NCBI RefSeq assembly: GCF_002865645.1
Contig: NW_020194589.1
Coordinates: 1,100,812-1,164,811 of the forward strand
Length of the DNA: 64,000 bases
DNA from: Hyaloscypha bicolor E
Taxonomy: Eukaryota > Ascomycota > Leotiomycetes > Helotiales > Hyaloscyphaceae
Reading direction: 5' to 3'
The translations under genes and the position numbers were made by a program. This document shows, one piece after another, positions 61,984-64,000 of the stretch. The notes under the pieces are model-generated. The model was not told the DNA's origin. It saw only the letters and a program-made list of their open reading frames with translations, and ran no database searches. Within the stretch, counting starts at the first letter, position 1; every line of letters starts with the position of its first letter.

Positions 61984-62421
61984 GTCAGAGATCGCTATTT
62001 ATTACTTCTCACCGCTGCTTCCGGTCACGACCACTTCTTGCATTTTAGCCTCCGATGCGCGGCCTCCATATATCATACATATTCGAGGAATTTCTGCACT
62101 TTCGATAGAGGGTAGAAAGACCTAGAATTCCATGACTATAGATTGACTGGCCAAATCAGAAACCTGACCACCGCCGGAGATATTGAGTGAGGGGTCCACG
62201 GTCGTGCCACGTCAATGACTAAGAGGAATTTCAATTGGTAACTATCCACCATGCTCTTCATGCCCGCAAATTGAAAAGGACTTGACAAACAGGAAATTGA
62301 AACGCGAGACGGTTTCGGAAGAGTGAAATGGAGAGGTGCTACGAAGATGGCACGATTTCCCCTCCCAATTCTTGGCAGCAGCGGACTCGCTGCGAGACAC
62401 ATGTCGCTTGCAGGAGAGACG
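61984..62421. other. Intergenic, no gene supported
   Basis: Flank between the hypothetical frame and the C2H2 relic; nothing recognised. Confidence 0.45.
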
Positions 62422-63520
62422 TCAGGCTTTCCTGAAGCCCAAGTTGGCGTGCTTCCTCCACAGGTGCTCCGTCACCTTGTTTGGTCGACTGTATCCAATT
62501 CCGTAGCTCTTGCGGCACCCAGCAATGACAGAAGTGAAGTCCTCGACTCTTGAGATGAACGCTTTGCTCGTGGCGAGACCCGTCCGCCCCTCTTGAATGT
62601 TCTGTTGCAAGGACGGCAAGGAAGAATTGCTAGCGAGTAGAGAGTGTCGTGAATGGAGACCACAGCAAAAACTTGCCCGTTATGAGGAGAAGCGTTGGTA
62701 AGTCCAGCCCCATCCCACACTTTGCTCCCATCGGGCAGACTTGCATGAATGCGGCTTCACGGGTCTGCATCGGGAATGATAGCAGGTGACCATGATCTCT
62801 AGCGTTGGCGAATTGGAAGCCATTCGTAGGTAGCGATACTCCTCCAGTCATGAGCGTGGACCTAGACACGTGTTGTGAGGGTTCCCACCCAAGCCCAAGG
62901 CCTTGATCACCATGGAAGGGATGGAAAGTCCCAGTAACAATGGGCTCGTCTTCGAAGTGCAACGGAGAGGTCACAGGTAAGGCAATCCTGGGATCCCGGA
63001 TGGCAGAATCGTTGAACGAAGCCGGATGAATTATATGATCATCACTGATCCAGCGATTTGCATGAGCGTGACTGGATGATTGTTGCCGTTGGCTGAAAAT
63101 GTTCAGTCTGAATATGGACCCGTTGAATATGGCATTGTGTTCAATGTGGCCACTCAAATTCGGAAACTGGTACCTCCCAATGTCAATGGGAAGTCGACTG
63201 GTCCAGATTCGTTGAGGCGGAGATGGAGAATGTTGGCTATTGAATACGGCGTCCCCGGTGCCGAAACTTCCTCCCGAAATTGGTACTTCATGAAAGGTAG
63301 AGTTCGGATCAGGTGTTTCAAACTGTCGGCATTGAAGTCATGGCCCATGGCGTAGTTTGAGCTGCCACCACAATAATGGAGGCCTCCAGCCAAATTGACA
63401 GGGCTCGCAGAGACCGATGTGGCGTTGAGAATGAGCAATGACTGGCCACCGTGGATTACCATGGAAAAAAAAAACTTACCCAACCCCAGCCTCGCCCTCA
63501 AACCCCATCATAGGTCATGA
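62422..63520 (-). pseudogene. C2H2 zinc-finger transcription-factor relic, multiply frameshifted
   Basis: Minus-strand relic. A possible first exon starts MMGFEGEAGVG near 63520 and ends at GTAAGT. Disordered coding-like sequence follows in two frames (SNYAMGHDFNADS, then QFETPDPNSTFHEVP through HEDEP-like acidic and His/Pro-rich text to 62630). The C-terminus holds two fingers split over three frames. CRPCNRTFKRGGRVS and RHEQSVH would make a perfect C-x2-C-x12-H-x4-H. LHFC and AGCRKSYGIGYSRPNKVTEH with LWRKHANLGF make the second finger, of a type common at the C-terminus of fungal C2H2 regulators. The breaks lie near 62583-62592 and 62525-62530, with another near 63330. The poly-A/T run at 63467-63476 sits at the putative first donor. 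Too many shifts for sequencing error alone; probably inactive. Confidence 0.6.
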
Positions 63521-64000
63521 TGGCTGGCTGGGTTGCGGCATGAAATCCATCTGGTTGGCCAGAGGCCCGTCGTGGCTGTCGTGCTGCATGAGGGCGAAGG
63601 AGAGGCGGGGCGAGAGAGTGTAGCGTGGTTTGGAGGTAGGGCTGTCTAGCGAGAAATCGGAAAAGTCGGTGTATTAAACCAGACAAGAGGTCGCAAAAAT
63701 GCAAAGAACGAGCACAAACCCTTCAAATTGAAGCAGGGACAAACGCCGGTCTATATGCTCCTCCACGCATGCCATGTCAGTTCCACCAACTTGCTCAATG
63801 CCCGACCGTGAAGCGCCCCTCCATCCAATCCTGTAAATGCCTCAACATCCCAAGCACCAGCCCTTTCCTATTCCGTCTATCGTCTATTCTATCCAAGAAC
63901 TGCCCTCCGGTCTGTTTCCAATCCAACTTTTCCGAGAAGAGAGATCATTGATCCAAGCCATCCAACTCAACCAAATGCATAACCGCAGCGACGACCTCGT
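63521..64000. other. Intergenic to window end
   Basis: Upstream flank of the C2H2 relic; only short frames, no gene supported. Confidence 0.4.

Overview
The window looks like nuclear DNA of a filamentous ascomycete (Pezizomycotina; perhaps Leotiomycetes, low confidence). Genes sit on both strands at moderate density and carry short GT-AG introns (about 45-190 nt, often with CTAAC/CTGAC-like branch sites). Families typical of these fungi are present: HET-NACHT-WD40 receptors, a DUF7025-type AAA ATPase, DUF5672, Zn(II)2Cys6 and fungal C2H2 proteins. No tRNA, rRNA, CRISPR or bacterial-type operon was seen. Gene models below were built by joining reading frames at GT-AG sites and checking phase.

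Layout. 0-1.75 kb: 3' part of an AAA ATPase. 2.5-5.6 kb: a divergent pair of membrane-anchored, glycosyltransferase-like genes sharing one promoter region that holds a 22-nt poly-C run. 6.4-8.4 kb: first of three paralogues of a large F-box/2EXR-like family. 9-15 kb: the mitochondrial aspartate/glutamate carrier and a mitotic B-type cyclin. 18-20 kb: a regulator with a C-terminal Zn(II)2Cys6 cluster. 22.8-33 kb: an incompatibility-type region with a HET-NACHT-WD40 receptor (one apparent frameshift), AT-rich repeat relics, a decayed HET gene and a seven-exon C2H2 protein. 35.8-37.8 kb: an alpha-glucoside/sugar MFS transporter. 38.3-42.8 kb: the other two F-box-like paralogues in tandem. 44.5-46.7 kb: RNA polymerase III subunit Rpc53/RPC4. 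49.1-50.5 kb: a FAD-dependent monooxygenase. 51-55.2 kb: an oligopeptide-transporter pseudogene, a compact two-exon MYND zinc-finger gene and a kynurenine formamidase pseudogene. 55.9-59.1 kb: a 1018-residue protein of no recognised family with a coiled-coil C-terminal third. 62.4-63.5 kb: a frameshifted C2H2 transcription-factor relic.

Housekeeping genes (carrier, cyclin, Rpc53) are interleaved with lineage-specific or decaying accessory genes. Several relics carry stops of the C-to-T / G-to-A kind expected from repeat-induced point mutation (RIP), next to frameshifts that RIP does not make. The most novel-looking items are the F-box-like family (same phase-2 intron after a tiny first exon in all three, and a shared 17-bp promoter block in the tandem pair) and the orphan 1018-residue coiled-coil protein.
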